DNA from: Gammaproteobacteria bacterium
Lineage (GTDB): Bacteria > Pseudomonadota > Gammaproteobacteria > Pseudomonadales > GM7GCV1
DNA length: 10,684 nucleotides
NCBI GenBank assembly: GCA_030830945.1
Contig: JAURLY010000158.1
Coordinates: 1 to 10,684 of the forward strand
Direction of reading: 5' to 3'
Position 1 is the first letter of the stretch; every line of letters starts with the position of its first letter. Below are positions 1 to 6,121 of this stretch, piece after piece. Made by a program: the position numbers and the translations under genes. The notes under the pieces are model-generated. The model saw only the letters and a program-made list of their open reading frames with translations, ran no database searches and was not told where the DNA came from.

Positions 1-566
1 AGGCGATCACTTCGGATGCCAATTATTGTGGCGGCCGCTACCTGGATGAAGGAAAGGCGCCTGACTCCGGTTTGTCACTTGCGCGCATGATTGCCCATAT
101 CACCTATCTATCCGACAGCGCTTTCGAGCAACGTTTTGGCCGACAATTAAGAGCGGGTACATTTGAGCGCGGACAGGAAACGGAACTCCAGTTCGAGGTG
201 GAAAGCTATTTGCACTACAAGGGTAAACAATTTGCCGACCAGTTCGACGCTAATAGCTATTTGCTCATTACCCGCATGCTTGATGTCTATGACCTTGCTC
301 GGGAATATAATGACGATCCGGTAGAAGCCTTTAGTCATGCTTTGTGTAAATTCTTTGTGGTTTCTTTCAGCACGGACTGGCGCTTTTCACCTGAGCGATC
401 CAAAGAGATTAACCGTGCACTGATCGCCGCTGGCAAGGACACCACCTATCTCGATGTCGAGACCGACAAAGGCCACGATGCATTTTTATTGCCGATTGAA
501 CGCTATGTGCGTGCCTTTAAGGCCTACATGAATAATGTCGCTGAGGAAATCTCAAATGCGGATTGA
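1..566 (+). CDS. metX: Homoserine O-acyltransferase MetX, C-terminal part (5' end outside window)
   Basis: This alpha/beta-hydrolase-fold enzyme transfers an acetyl or succinyl group to the hydroxyl of L-homoserine, the first committed step of methionine synthesis, in the cytoplasm. The frame is open from base 3 and reads AITSDANYCGGRYL before the family-typical LARMIAHITYLSD, so the gene enters from the left edge and about the last 187 residues are present. Two members of the Ser-Asp-His triad are visible: Asp in FSTDWRFSP (codon 375-377) and His in DKGHDAFLLP (codon 474-476); the nucleophilic serine lies upstream of the window. A TTG at 72 opens a shorter frame but falls inside a conserved region and is not a credible start. 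The stop overlaps metW by 11 bp. Whether it uses acetyl- or succinyl-CoA cannot be told here; MetX proteins of Pseudomonas-type bacteria are often succinyltransferases. Confidence 0.95.
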   Translation, partial: AITSDANYCGGRYLDEGKAPDSGLSLARMIAHITYLSDSAFEQRFGRQLRAGTFERGQETELQFEVESYLHYKGKQFADQFDANSYLLITRMLDVYDLAREYNDDPVEAFSHALCKFFVVSFSTDWRFSPERSKEINRALIAAGKDTTYLDVETDKGHDAFLLPIERYVRAFKAYMNNVAEEISNAD

Positions 567-1155
567 TCTCGACATCCTGGAACAGTGGGTCAAACCAAAT
601 ACCCGCGTGCTCGATCTGGGCTGCGGCGATGGCAGCTTGCTCGCTCGTTTAAAGGATAAAAATGTCACCGGCTATGGCCTGGAAAATGACCCCGAACAAA
701 TCCAGCTTTGTGTGGAAAAGGGCATCAATGTCATTGAAAAAACCCTGGACCGGGAGCTATACGACTTTGGCGACCAGAGCTTTGATACCGTCATAATGAC
801 CTTTGCCCTGCAGGTAATGAAGCATCCGGATATCATCCTCGATGAAATGCTGAGAGTCGGTCGTGAATGCATTGTTACCATTCCCAACTTTGGCAGCCTG
901 CAAGCCAGGTTCGCCTTGATGTTTGGCGGGCAAATGCCCGTTACCAAGCGGCTTCCCTATGAGTGGTATAACACACCCAATATCCATTTTTGCACCGTGG
1001 CTGATTTTGAATATTTCTGTCAGGCTCGCGGCTATCAGGTGCTGAATCGTAAAATGATCAGCCTATCCCGACTCAACCAACCATTCAAAGATATTTGGCC
1101 AAACCTGTTTGCTGAAACAGCGGTTTATCACCTGACCAAGAAAATTTCCGAATGA
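556..1155 (+). CDS. metW: Methionine biosynthesis protein MetW (SAM-dependent methyltransferase fold)
   Basis: MetW is a class I methyltransferase-fold protein encoded next to metX in many proteobacteria and thought to support MetX activity in methionine synthesis; no methyl acceptor is firmly known. At 199 residues it has normal length. The start MRIDLDILEQW fits the family, and a GAGGA Shine-Dalgarno at 543-547 lies 8 bp before the ATG at 556. An in-frame ATG at 535 would add seven atypical residues and is disfavoured. SAM-binding motif I is VLDLGCGDGSLL (residues 18-29). The family pattern continues with LENDPEQIQLC, TFALQVMKHP and the C-terminal NLFAETAVYHL. The first 11 bp overlap metX and the stop overlaps the next ATG in an ATGA tetranucleotide, so translation is probably coupled on both sides. 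Confidence 0.95.
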   Translation: MRIDLDILEQWVKPNTRVLDLGCGDGSLLARLKDKNVTGYGLENDPEQIQLCVEKGINVIEKTLDRELYDFGDQSFDTVIMTFALQVMKHPDIILDEMLRVGRECIVTIPNFGSLQARFALMFGGQMPVTKRLPYEWYNTPNIHFCTVADFEYFCQARGYQVLNRKMISLSRLNQPFKDIWPNLFAETAVYHLTKKISE

Positions 1156-1619
1156 CCGTTCAAATGAGAAAAATTGCAGTAGCAATCTATTGTCTTGCCG
1201 CCTTAATTGCGTCAGGCAATTCCTTTGCCCGAAACAATGTAACTTCGCCTATCAGTACAGGCGACTACCTAATCCACTTCAGTACATTTAACAGCAGCTT
1301 TTTAACCCCCGATGTTGCCAGCGCCTATGGTTTTGTACGTGGGCCCGATAAAGCGTTAGTGAACATTGCAGTAACCAAAACGCAGGCAGACGACGATCAC
1401 TATGGTTTGCCCGTCGACGTATCCGGCAGATTTCGCAATCTGATGCAACAACAGACTTTGCTGGAGTTTGTGGAAATTCAGGAACAAAACGCGACCTATT
1501 ACATCGCTCCCTTCGAATTTGATAACGAGGAAGTCCTGCATTTCGATATCGAAGTGCTCTTGCCTGGCCAGACACGGACAACGAATGTAAGTTTTATAAA
1601 AAAACTTTATGACGACTAG
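1152..1619 (+). CDS. Exported DUF4426 family protein of unknown function
   Basis: This 155-residue protein belongs, by my reading, to the DUF4426 family found next to metW and rdgB in Pseudomonas-like bacteria; no biochemical role is known to me. The N-terminus is a clear signal peptide: positive residues (MRKIA), a hydrophobic core (VAIYCLAALIAS) and a likely cleavage after NSFA near residue 26, so the mature protein should be periplasmic. The mature part opens with a beta-rich segment (GDYLIHFSTFNSSFL, YGFVRGPDKALVNIAV) and has no cysteine, lipobox or membrane helix. The ATG at 1152 overlaps the metW stop (ATGA); a second in-frame ATG at 1164 would give a tidier signal peptide and cannot be excluded. 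The 3' end overlaps the first possible rdgB start by 11 bp. Its position suggests cotranscription, not necessarily a shared pathway. Confidence 0.8.
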   Translation: MTVQMRKIAVAIYCLAALIASGNSFARNNVTSPISTGDYLIHFSTFNSSFLTPDVASAYGFVRGPDKALVNIAVTKTQADDDHYGLPVDVSGRFRNLMQQQTLLEFVEIQEQNATYYIAPFEFDNEEVLHFDIEVLLPGQTRTTNVSFIKKLYDD

Positions 1620-2208
1620 CATGCGAGTCGTCCTCGCTACCGGCAATACCGGAAAAATTCAGGAATTACAGTACCGACTTGGCGATCAGTTTGAGCTGGT
1701 TTCCCAGAACGATCTGGGAGTCATAGCCCCTCCAGAAGATGGCTTAAGTTTTGCGGAAAATGCCCTAATCAAGGCCCGTTCTGCTTGTCGCCAAACCGGT
1801 CTGCCTGCCATTGCTGATGATTCCGGGCTCAGTGTGGATGCGCTCAAGGGTGCTCCGGGAATTTATTCGGCTCGCTTCAGCGGAGATGGCGCTACCGATG
1901 CTTCGAATAACCAACTGTTATTGGAAAAACTCGCCAATATTGAAGACCGAACGGCACGATTCCAGTGTGCCCTGGTCTTCATGCGCAGCGAAAACGACCC
2001 GGTCCCCCTAATCTGCCAGGGCACGTGGGAAGGGCATATTTTGTATGAACCACAAGGCGACAATGGCTTCGGCTATGACCCGCTATTCTTCGCTTTTGAC
2101 CAGGGTTGTGCTTCCGCACAGCTTCCCCCCGAAGTTAAAAACCAGGTAAGTCATCGAGGCAAGGCCATCACTCTTCTGGTGGATGCCCTCTCGACTACGA
2201 CCATCTAA
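1609..2208 (+). CDS. rdgB: dITP/XTP pyrophosphatase (HAM1/RdgB family)
   Basis: This enzyme hydrolyses non-canonical purine triphosphates (dITP, ITP, XTP) to monophosphate and pyrophosphate, keeping deaminated bases out of DNA and RNA. Family motifs are intact: ATGNTGKIQELQ (residues 10-21), which binds the triphosphate; ADDSGLSVDAL with the acidic pair D70-D71; YSARFSG; NGFGYDPLFF; and the base-recognition SHRGKA at residues 181-186. Length (199) is normal for the family, which works as a dimer. Two in-frame ATGs exist, at 1609 (inside the DUF4426 gene) and at 1621 (just after its TAG); the second gives MRVVLATGN, closer to the family N-terminus. Neither has a good Shine-Dalgarno, so coupling to the upstream gene is likely. 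A 79-bp gap follows. Confidence 0.95.
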   Translation: MTTSMRVVLATGNTGKIQELQYRLGDQFELVSQNDLGVIAPPEDGLSFAENALIKARSACRQTGLPAIADDSGLSVDALKGAPGIYSARFSGDGATDASNNQLLLEKLANIEDRTARFQCALVFMRSENDPVPLICQGTWEGHILYEPQGDNGFGYDPLFFAFDQGCASAQLPPEVKNQVSHRGKAITLLVDALSTTTI

Positions 2209-2287
2209 AATTCTGGCCTGTAGGGCGATAAATCTGTTATTGTTTTATAAGTTTCAAATTAAAACTTATCTACACTGGAGACCTGTC
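2209..2287 (+). promoter_or_regulatory. Intergenic region with AT-rich perfect inverted repeat before the MAPEG gene
   Basis: This is the longest gap between genes in the upstream operon. It contains a perfect 8-bp inverted repeat, ATAAGTTT (2247-2254) and AAACTTAT (2262-2269), separated by 7 bp (CAAATTA). A TATAAG hexamer at 2246-2251 resembles a -10 box but has no convincing -35 partner. A GGAG Shine-Dalgarno at 2277-2280 sits 7 bp before the ATG at 2288. The stem has only one G/C pair per arm and no downstream T-run, so it is not a good terminator; an operator overlapping an internal promoter is the alternative. All of this is inference from position and symmetry. Confidence 0.35.
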
Positions 2288-2689
2288 ATGATCTATCCGA
2301 TGTTTGCCATGATCCTTCTCACCTTTTGCTACGGCTTTTACACGGCTTACTGCCGCGTAAGCATGTCCATGCGAGGCGAGGTGAACCCGAGATACTTTAA
2401 AACCATGTCCGGTTACGAGGTCCCGGAGAAAATCCAGGTGACCACCAGGCATTTTGCCAACCTGCTGGAAACACCTCCCCTGTTTTATATTGCCGGGGCG
2501 CTTATTATTGCCCTGGGGATCGATAGCGGAACAGCCGAAACTATTGGCTGGGTATATCTCACCGCGCGTTTGGCGCATATGTTTATCCACAACAGTTACA
2601 ACCATCCTGTCCACCGAATGATCTGCTTTATGTTGGGGTTATTTTGTATCCTGGCTCTATGGATCATCGTTTTGTTAAACGTGGGTTAA
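2288..2689 (+). CDS. MAPEG-family integral membrane protein
   Basis: This 133-residue protein fits the MAPEG superfamily (membrane-associated proteins in eicosanoid and glutathione metabolism), whose bacterial members are mostly uncharacterised; some eukaryotic ones are microsomal glutathione transferases. Hydrophobic helices lie near residues 4-21, 65-80, 84-101 and 111-131, the four-helix MAPEG plan. Family-like signatures are RHFANLLETPPLF (54-66), with the R-H-x-x-N-x-x-E pattern, and YLTARLAHMFIH (90-101). The ATG at 2288 is chosen because GGAG stands 7 bp upstream and the first helix begins immediately. An in-frame ATG at 2183 lies inside rdgB, would add a basic 35-residue tail and is disfavoured. 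The stop is followed after 1 bp by the hemW TTG. The gene is an addition to the rdgB-hemW neighbourhood I know from Pseudomonas. Substrate is unknown. Confidence 0.85.
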   Translation: MIYPMFAMILLTFCYGFYTAYCRVSMSMRGEVNPRYFKTMSGYEVPEKIQVTTRHFANLLETPPLFYIAGALIIALGIDSGTAETIGWVYLTARLAHMFIHNSYNHPVHRMICFMLGLFCILALWIIVLLNVG

Positions 2690-2690
2690 A

Positions 2691-3836
2691 TTGAAACGCA
2701 GCCTACCCCCGCTATCACTTTATGTGCATATTCCCTGGTGCGTTCGTAAATGCCCCTATTGCGATTTTAATTCACATGGCATCGGTCAGGAGGCGCTCCC
2801 GGAAGAGCGCTACATAGAGGCCGTTACCAAAGACCTTGAGTACAGTGCTATACAAGCCCAGGGGCGCAAGCTTCAAAGCATCTTTCTGGGAGGAGGCACC
2901 CCCAGTCTTTTTTCAGCAAGTGCTATTGGCCGAATTTTAGAATCTGCCGATCAACTGATCGGCATCGAGAAAGGCGCAGAAGTCACTCTGGAGGCAAATC
3001 CTGGAACATTTGAGCAGCAGAAATTTTCCTCCTATCGACAGGTTGGAATCAATCGACTTTCAATCGGAATTCAAAGCTTCAATCAGGGGTTTTTAAAGAC
3101 GCTGGGGCGTATCCATAACTCTGACGAGGCATTGGGAGCCGTATCTATTGCCCGTCGAGCTGGTTTTGACAACATTAATCTTGACCTGATGTTTGGCTTG
3201 CCGGATCAAAGTTTGGAGCAGGCGATGGAAGATCTTGAGCAGGCCTGCGAACTTCATCCCGAACACATCTCCTGGTATGAGTTGACCATCGAACCCAACA
3301 CCGAGTTTTATAACAAACCTCCAAAGCAGCCTACTTCAGACGAATTAGCCGATTTTTCCGAAGCGGGAATCAAGCTGTTGCATAGCCACAATTATCAACG
3401 CTACGAAACATCTGCCTTCGCAGAGACCGGCAGACAGAGCCGGCATAACCTGAACTACTGGCACTTTGGCGATTACATAGGCGTGGGGGCAGGCGCACAC
3501 GGGAAATACACCGATGCCCAAACGGGCGAGATATTTCGCGAATCAAAAACACGTTTGCCCAAACACTATATGGATCGAATAGATTCCTATGCCGCGAAAA
3601 CCGAAGTGATTGCTCAGCAGGACGTGCTTGCAGAGTACATGATGAACGCTTTACGCTTGGTAAATGGCGTCAGTCTGACAGAAGCAAGCCAATTTACCGG
3701 TTTGGATATTGACCAAATAACAACGGCCTGTCAGATTGGCAGGCAGCGAGAACTTATCAATCTCAATGGTGACAGGCTTCAACCAACAGAACAGGGCCAG
3801 AGATTGTTAAACCTATGCCTGCAAAGTTTTCTGTAG
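2691..3836 (+). CDS. hemW: Radical SAM protein HemW (heme chaperone, formerly oxygen-independent coproporphyrinogen oxidase-like)
   Basis: HemW is a radical-SAM-family protein that binds heme and is proposed to deliver it to membrane cytochromes; it was formerly annotated as a HemN paralogue. The iron-sulfur motif is CVRKCPYCDF (Cys17, Cys21, Cys24), followed by FLGGGTPSLF (65-74), the SAM-contact segment LEANPGTFE and INRLSIGIQSFN. The HemW-diagnostic HNLNYW at 252-257 (implicated in heme binding, absent from true HemN) and the following GDYIGVGAGAHG support HemW. A C-terminal HemN_C-like domain begins near residue 305 (AEYMMNALRLVNGVS). Length (381) is normal. The start is a TTG at 2691: the frame has a stop at 2676 and no ATG or GTG between it and the conserved YVHIPWC, so TTG is the only usual start, 1 bp after the MAPEG stop. 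Coupled, low-rate initiation is likely. Confidence 0.95.
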   Translation: MKRSLPPLSLYVHIPWCVRKCPYCDFNSHGIGQEALPEERYIEAVTKDLEYSAIQAQGRKLQSIFLGGGTPSLFSASAIGRILESADQLIGIEKGAEVTLEANPGTFEQQKFSSYRQVGINRLSIGIQSFNQGFLKTLGRIHNSDEALGAVSIARRAGFDNINLDLMFGLPDQSLEQAMEDLEQACELHPEHISWYELTIEPNTEFYNKPPKQPTSDELADFSEAGIKLLHSHNYQRYETSAFAETGRQSRHNLNYWHFGDYIGVGAGAHGKYTDAQTGEIFRESKTRLPKHYMDRIDSYAAKTEVIAQQDVLAEYMMNALRLVNGVSLTEASQFTGLDIDQITTACQIGRQRELINLNGDRLQPTEQGQRLLNLCLQSFL

Positions 3837-4270
3837 TCCAAAGTAAAGGTGGTACTTTGAAAGATTATTTGTCCGCAGATTATCGAGAATTGATGAATGC
3901 AATTTTGCTTAACGACTTAATCACAGTTAAGCAACTGCTCGCTCGCGGTGTCTCTCCGAATGATCATGACCAGGGCGTAGAGTCCGCACTTATTCTTGCA
4001 GCGGATGAGGGGCTGGTCGAAATTGTCGGCGAATTACTTAGTGCCGGAGCAGAAGTTAACTACGAAGATGAGACCGGTAAGACGCCACTGATTTGCGGTG
4101 CTTCCATGAGCTCGGGCGAGATCATCCGCCTTTGTGTCGAGCACGGCGCCGAAATTCATTATCAAAACTGCCATGGGCGAAATGCACTGGACTATGTGCG
4201 CGATCTGGCCGATGAACACATCGTTCGCTTGCTCGAGTCGCTTTCAGAGACCGCAGAAGAGCCCGCCTGA
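3815..4270 (+). CDS. Small cytoplasmic ankyrin-repeat protein
   Basis: This 151-residue protein consists almost wholly of ankyrin repeats, so a protein-protein interaction role is likely but the partner is unknown. Repeats lie roughly at residues 25-54, 57-88 (ALILAADEGLVEIVGELLSA then GAEVNYEDETG), 89-121 (TPLICGAS...GAEIHYQNCHG) and 122-144 (NALDYVRDLADEHIVRLLES), the last a half-repeat cap. There is no signal peptide or membrane helix. The start is uncertain. ATG 3815 overlaps hemW by 22 bp with only a weak ribosome site. An in-frame TTG at 3857 has AAAGGTGG five bases before it and lies outside hemW. ATG 3893 would cut into the first repeat. It ends 7 bp from the convergent rluE stop and appears to be the last gene of this operon. 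Confidence 0.85.
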   Translation: MPAKFSVVQSKGGTLKDYLSADYRELMNAILLNDLITVKQLLARGVSPNDHDQGVESALILAADEGLVEIVGELLSAGAEVNYEDETGKTPLICGASMSSGEIIRLCVEHGAEIHYQNCHGRNALDYVRDLADEHIVRLLESLSETAEEPA

Positions 4271-4277
4271 ACAGAGG

Positions 4278-4880
4278 TTATTCCAGAACCAGCCACTGAC
4301 CGGATTCTAGTCCATCTATTGTCCAACTTCCCACGGAATACCTGACCAAGCGCAGACAGGGAAATCCAATTGCAGCGCACATCCTTCGTACTTGTCGGTT
4401 ACGTCCTTCCTGTATTTTTATTTCCAACCAGCTGGTGGGAATTTTCTGTCGTTCTCTAATAGGTGGATCCCGTGGCCATATGGGTGGTTCAGTCATGACT
4501 CGGGCCTTGGCGGGCAAAGCCTTGCCATCCTTCAGCGCAACGCCCTGTCGAAGTGAATCCAGATCTGCATCTACTGGCGCCCCCTCGACCTGCGCCCAAT
4601 AGGTCTTACTCATACTGTGTTTTGGGGAAGCTATCTTGTTTTGCATTACGCCATCGTCAGTGAGTACTAACAGACCTTCCGAATCTTTATCCAGAAGACC
4701 GGCAGCGTATACACCCGGCTGGTCGATATATTGCGAGAGGTTCATTACCCCGGGCTCCGAAGTGAACTGGCTCAGCACGCCATAAGGTTTGTTAAAGAGA
4801 ACAATTTTGGTCAAGAAGAAAACTCGCAGGGAATGTTCTGTAAATTTTAGCTCATTGCGGCTGTACTTAATCAATCGCAT
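4278..4880 (-). CDS. rluE: RluE-type 23S rRNA pseudouridine synthase (RsuA family, altered motif)
   Basis: In E. coli RluE isomerises U2457 of 23S rRNA to pseudouridine. This 200-residue protein matches that subfamily: VLFNKPYGVLSQFT (27-40), GVYAAG (56-61), WPRDPPIRERQKIPTSWLEI and the C-terminal EGRNRQVRRMCAAIGFPCLR. No S4 RNA-binding domain precedes the catalytic domain, as in RluE. The catalytic aspartate should be D64, in GLLDKDSEGLLVLT (61-74). The family signature reads GRLD; here the arginine is leucine (L62, codon CTT on the minus strand, plus positions 4695-4697), one base from CGT. The ATG at 4880 has no Shine-Dalgarno; a TTG at 4814 (MTKIVLFNKP) is another possible start. It is convergent with the ankyrin gene and divergent from moaC. 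Activity is uncertain because of the missing arginine. Confidence 0.9.
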   Translation of the reverse strand: MRLIKYSRNELKFTEHSLRVFFLTKIVLFNKPYGVLSQFTSEPGVMNLSQYIDQPGVYAAGLLDKDSEGLLVLTDDGVMQNKIASPKHSMSKTYWAQVEGAPVDADLDSLRQGVALKDGKALPAKARVMTEPPIWPRDPPIRERQKIPTSWLEIKIQEGRNRQVRRMCAAIGFPCLRLVRYSVGSWTIDGLESGQWLVLE

Positions 4881-4909
4881 GCATACTGAATAAATGGCAA
4901 AATCACCAC
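4881..4909. promoter_or_regulatory. Short divergent region between rluE and moaC
   Basis: Only 29 bp separate the presumed starts of rluE (leftward) and moaC (rightward). The promoters of both transcription units must therefore lie here or inside the neighbouring genes. The stretch is AT-rich. A CATACT hexamer at 4882-4887 resembles a -10 box for moaC, but I find no -35 at usual spacing. Neither gene has a recognisable Shine-Dalgarno. There is no room for a molybdenum-cofactor riboswitch unless it overlaps rluE, and I see no candidate fold. If rluE really begins at 4814 the region widens to 95 bp. Confidence 0.3.
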
Positions 4910-5383
4910 ATGCCTGAATTAACTCATCTCAATAAATCTGGTGAAGCAGAAATGGTCGACGTTTCTGCCAAGCAAGACAGTGTGCGTATCGCCCTCGCCG
5001 AAAGCCTGGTGATACTTACTCCAGATATTCTCCAATTATTGCGCGATAGTGATATACCCAAGGGAGATGTCCTTGCGACCGCAAGAATCGCGGGGATCCA
5101 GGCAGCAAAAAAATGTTCGGAGCTCATTCCACTTTGCCACCCTCTTCCCCTGACGAAGGTTTCTGTGGATTTGCAGATTGAATCGGATTTGGTTCGAATT
5201 CAGGCCACGTGCAAAACCACTGGTAAAACCGGCGTTGAGATGGAAGCCCTGACTGCAGTTTCTGTTGCGGCGTTAACGATTTATGATATGTGCAAAGCAC
5301 TGGATAAGAGCATAGAGATAAAAAGCACTCGCCTCCTAAAAAAATCCGGCGGGAAATCCGGCGATTGGAGTGCCGAAAAGTGA
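4910..5383 (+). CDS. moaC: Cyclic pyranopterin monophosphate synthase MoaC
   Basis: MoaC converts 3',8-cyclo-7,8-dihydroguanosine triphosphate, the product of MoaA, to cyclic pyranopterin monophosphate, the first stable molybdenum-cofactor intermediate. Family motifs are present: EMVDVSAK (14-21), KCSELIPLCHPLPLTKV (68-84), GKTGVEMEALTAVSVAALTI (105-124), the active-site pair in YDMCKALDK (D126, K129), and the C-terminal KSGGKSG (145-151). At 157 residues it is full length, and it acts as a cytoplasmic oligomer. The ATG at 4910 is the only upstream start giving the usual N-terminus, though it lacks a clear ribosome site. MoaC is the first gene of a rightward Moco cluster, and its TGA overlaps the GTG of moaD by 3 bases (GTGA). 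The segment after VDVSAK (QDSVR) differs from the commoner PxTxR form. Confidence 0.97.
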   Translation: MPELTHLNKSGEAEMVDVSAKQDSVRIALAESLVILTPDILQLLRDSDIPKGDVLATARIAGIQAAKKCSELIPLCHPLPLTKVSVDLQIESDLVRIQATCKTTGKTGVEMEALTAVSVAALTIYDMCKALDKSIEIKSTRLLKKSGGKSGDWSAEK

Positions 5384-5631
5384 ACACCATTCGCATACTC
5401 TTTTTTGGAAAACTCGCCGATCTGGTGACTGAACCAGAATTTCAACAGCAAATTGAATCTGGCACATTGGTATCGGACGTCTATGAAAAATTAGCCCAGC
5501 AATACCCACTTGAGCCCTTAGCACAACAACCCAATATCAAAGTCGCCATTAATCAGCAGCTGTCCGGCTGGGATCAATCGCTTTCACCCGGAGACGAACT
5601 GGCATTCTTGCCACCTGTTACCGGGGGCTAG
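5380..5631 (+). CDS. moaD: Molybdopterin synthase small subunit MoaD (sulfur carrier)
   Basis: MoaD is the ubiquitin-like sulfur carrier of molybdopterin synthase; its C-terminal glycine is adenylated by MoeB and then thiocarboxylated before MoaE uses the sulfur. The 83-residue product starts MNTIRILFFGKLAD and ends in the required Gly-Gly (FLPPVTGG). The start is the GTG at 5380, overlapping the moaC stop as GTGA, with GGAG at 5367-5370 nine bases upstream. A TTG at 5365 would add five residues but would leave that Shine-Dalgarno inside the gene. A 10-bp gap leads to moaE. No moeB is present in the window, so the activating enzyme must be encoded elsewhere. Confidence 0.95.
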   Translation: MNTIRILFFGKLADLVTEPEFQQQIESGTLVSDVYEKLAQQYPLEPLAQQPNIKVAINQQLSGWDQSLSPGDELAFLPPVTGG

Positions 5632-5641
5632 ACTCGATCAA

Positions 5642-6121
5642 ATGCATATAGAAATCCATGAACGCGATTTTGATCTGGGCGAGGAATACCTGGCCTTGGT
5701 TGATGCCAGCAAAAATTCCGGGGCGCAGGTATTATTTGTCGGTCGTGTACGGGACTTCAGTGAAAATGAATCCATTGAAAAACTGATACTTTCCCATTAC
5801 CCCGGAATGACAGAAAAAGTTATCGAGCGCATTTGCAAAGAAGCCTGCCAACGCTGGAAACTCCTATCCATTCGCGTATTACATCGCGTGGGACAACTCA
5901 AAGCAGGCGACCAAATTGTTATGGTTGGAGTTTCCTCGGAGCATCGTGTCGATGCGTTTGCCGGGGCTGAATTCATTATGGATGCCCTTAAAACTGAGGC
6001 CACTTTCTGGAAGAAAGAGCAATTCAAGGATGGGGATGAACGCTGGTTAGATATGAAAAAATCCGATCGGATAAAAGCAGCTCAATGGCATAAAGGAGGA
6101 GGAGAAGGAGAAAGCCAATGA
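5642..6121 (+). CDS. moaE: Molybdopterin synthase catalytic subunit MoaE
   Basis: MoaE is the large subunit of molybdopterin synthase and inserts two sulfurs from MoaD thiocarboxylate into cyclic pyranopterin monophosphate. Family features are AQVLFVGRVRDF (28-39), LSHYPGMTEK (50-59), VGVSSEHRVDAF (95-106) and the catalytic lysine region MDALKTEATFWKKE (K117, K124, K125), followed by the C-terminal ERWLDMKKSDR. Length is 159 residues. The C-terminus carries a Gly/Glu-rich tail (KGGGEGESQ) encoded by a purine-only run that also provides the ribosome site of the next gene. The stop overlaps the mobA ATG (ATGA). Confidence 0.96.
   Translation: MHIEIHERDFDLGEEYLALVDASKNSGAQVLFVGRVRDFSENESIEKLILSHYPGMTEKVIERICKEACQRWKLLSIRVLHRVGQLKAGDQIVMVGVSSEHRVDAFAGAEFIMDALKTEATFWKKEQFKDGDERWLDMKKSDRIKAAQWHKGGGEGESQ
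6092..6114 (+). promoter_or_regulatory. Purine-rich tract with several overlapping Shine-Dalgarno matches before mobA
   Basis: The last codons of moaE form an uninterrupted 23-base purine run. It contains an AGGAGG core beginning at 6094 and a second GGAG at 6107-6110, which lies 7 bases before the mobA ATG at 6118. This is by far the strongest anti-16S pairing potential in the window, whereas moaC, moaB and moaA have almost none. It probably secures high or independent translation of mobA inside the coupled cluster, while encoding the Gly/Glu tail of MoaE. Confidence 0.65.

Noticed and set aside
1288..1646. Two overlapping antisense open frames opposite the DUF4426 gene
   Set aside because: They lie fully or almost fully opposite a gene with a signal peptide and operon overlaps; low-complexity shadow composition.
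2183..2287. Upstream in-frame ATG giving a 35-residue N-terminal extension of the MAPEG protein
   Set aside because: It starts inside rdgB without a ribosome site; ATG 2288 has GGAG at 7 bp and begins directly with the first membrane helix.
2270..2614. Antisense open frame of about 114 codons opposite the MAPEG gene
   Set aside because: No family resemblance, no start signal; the plus strand encodes a clear four-helix MAPEG protein.
4801..4909. Possible molybdenum-cofactor riboswitch ahead of moaC
   Set aside because: Only 29 bp are non-coding and I see no long paired structure in the adjoining rluE 5' end; no support from the sequence.
5342..5363. Tandem 10-bp direct repeat AAATCCGGCG with 12-bp period at the end of moaC
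   Set aside because: The period is in phase with codons and encodes the conserved MoaC C-terminal KSGGKSG motif, so protein constraint explains it.
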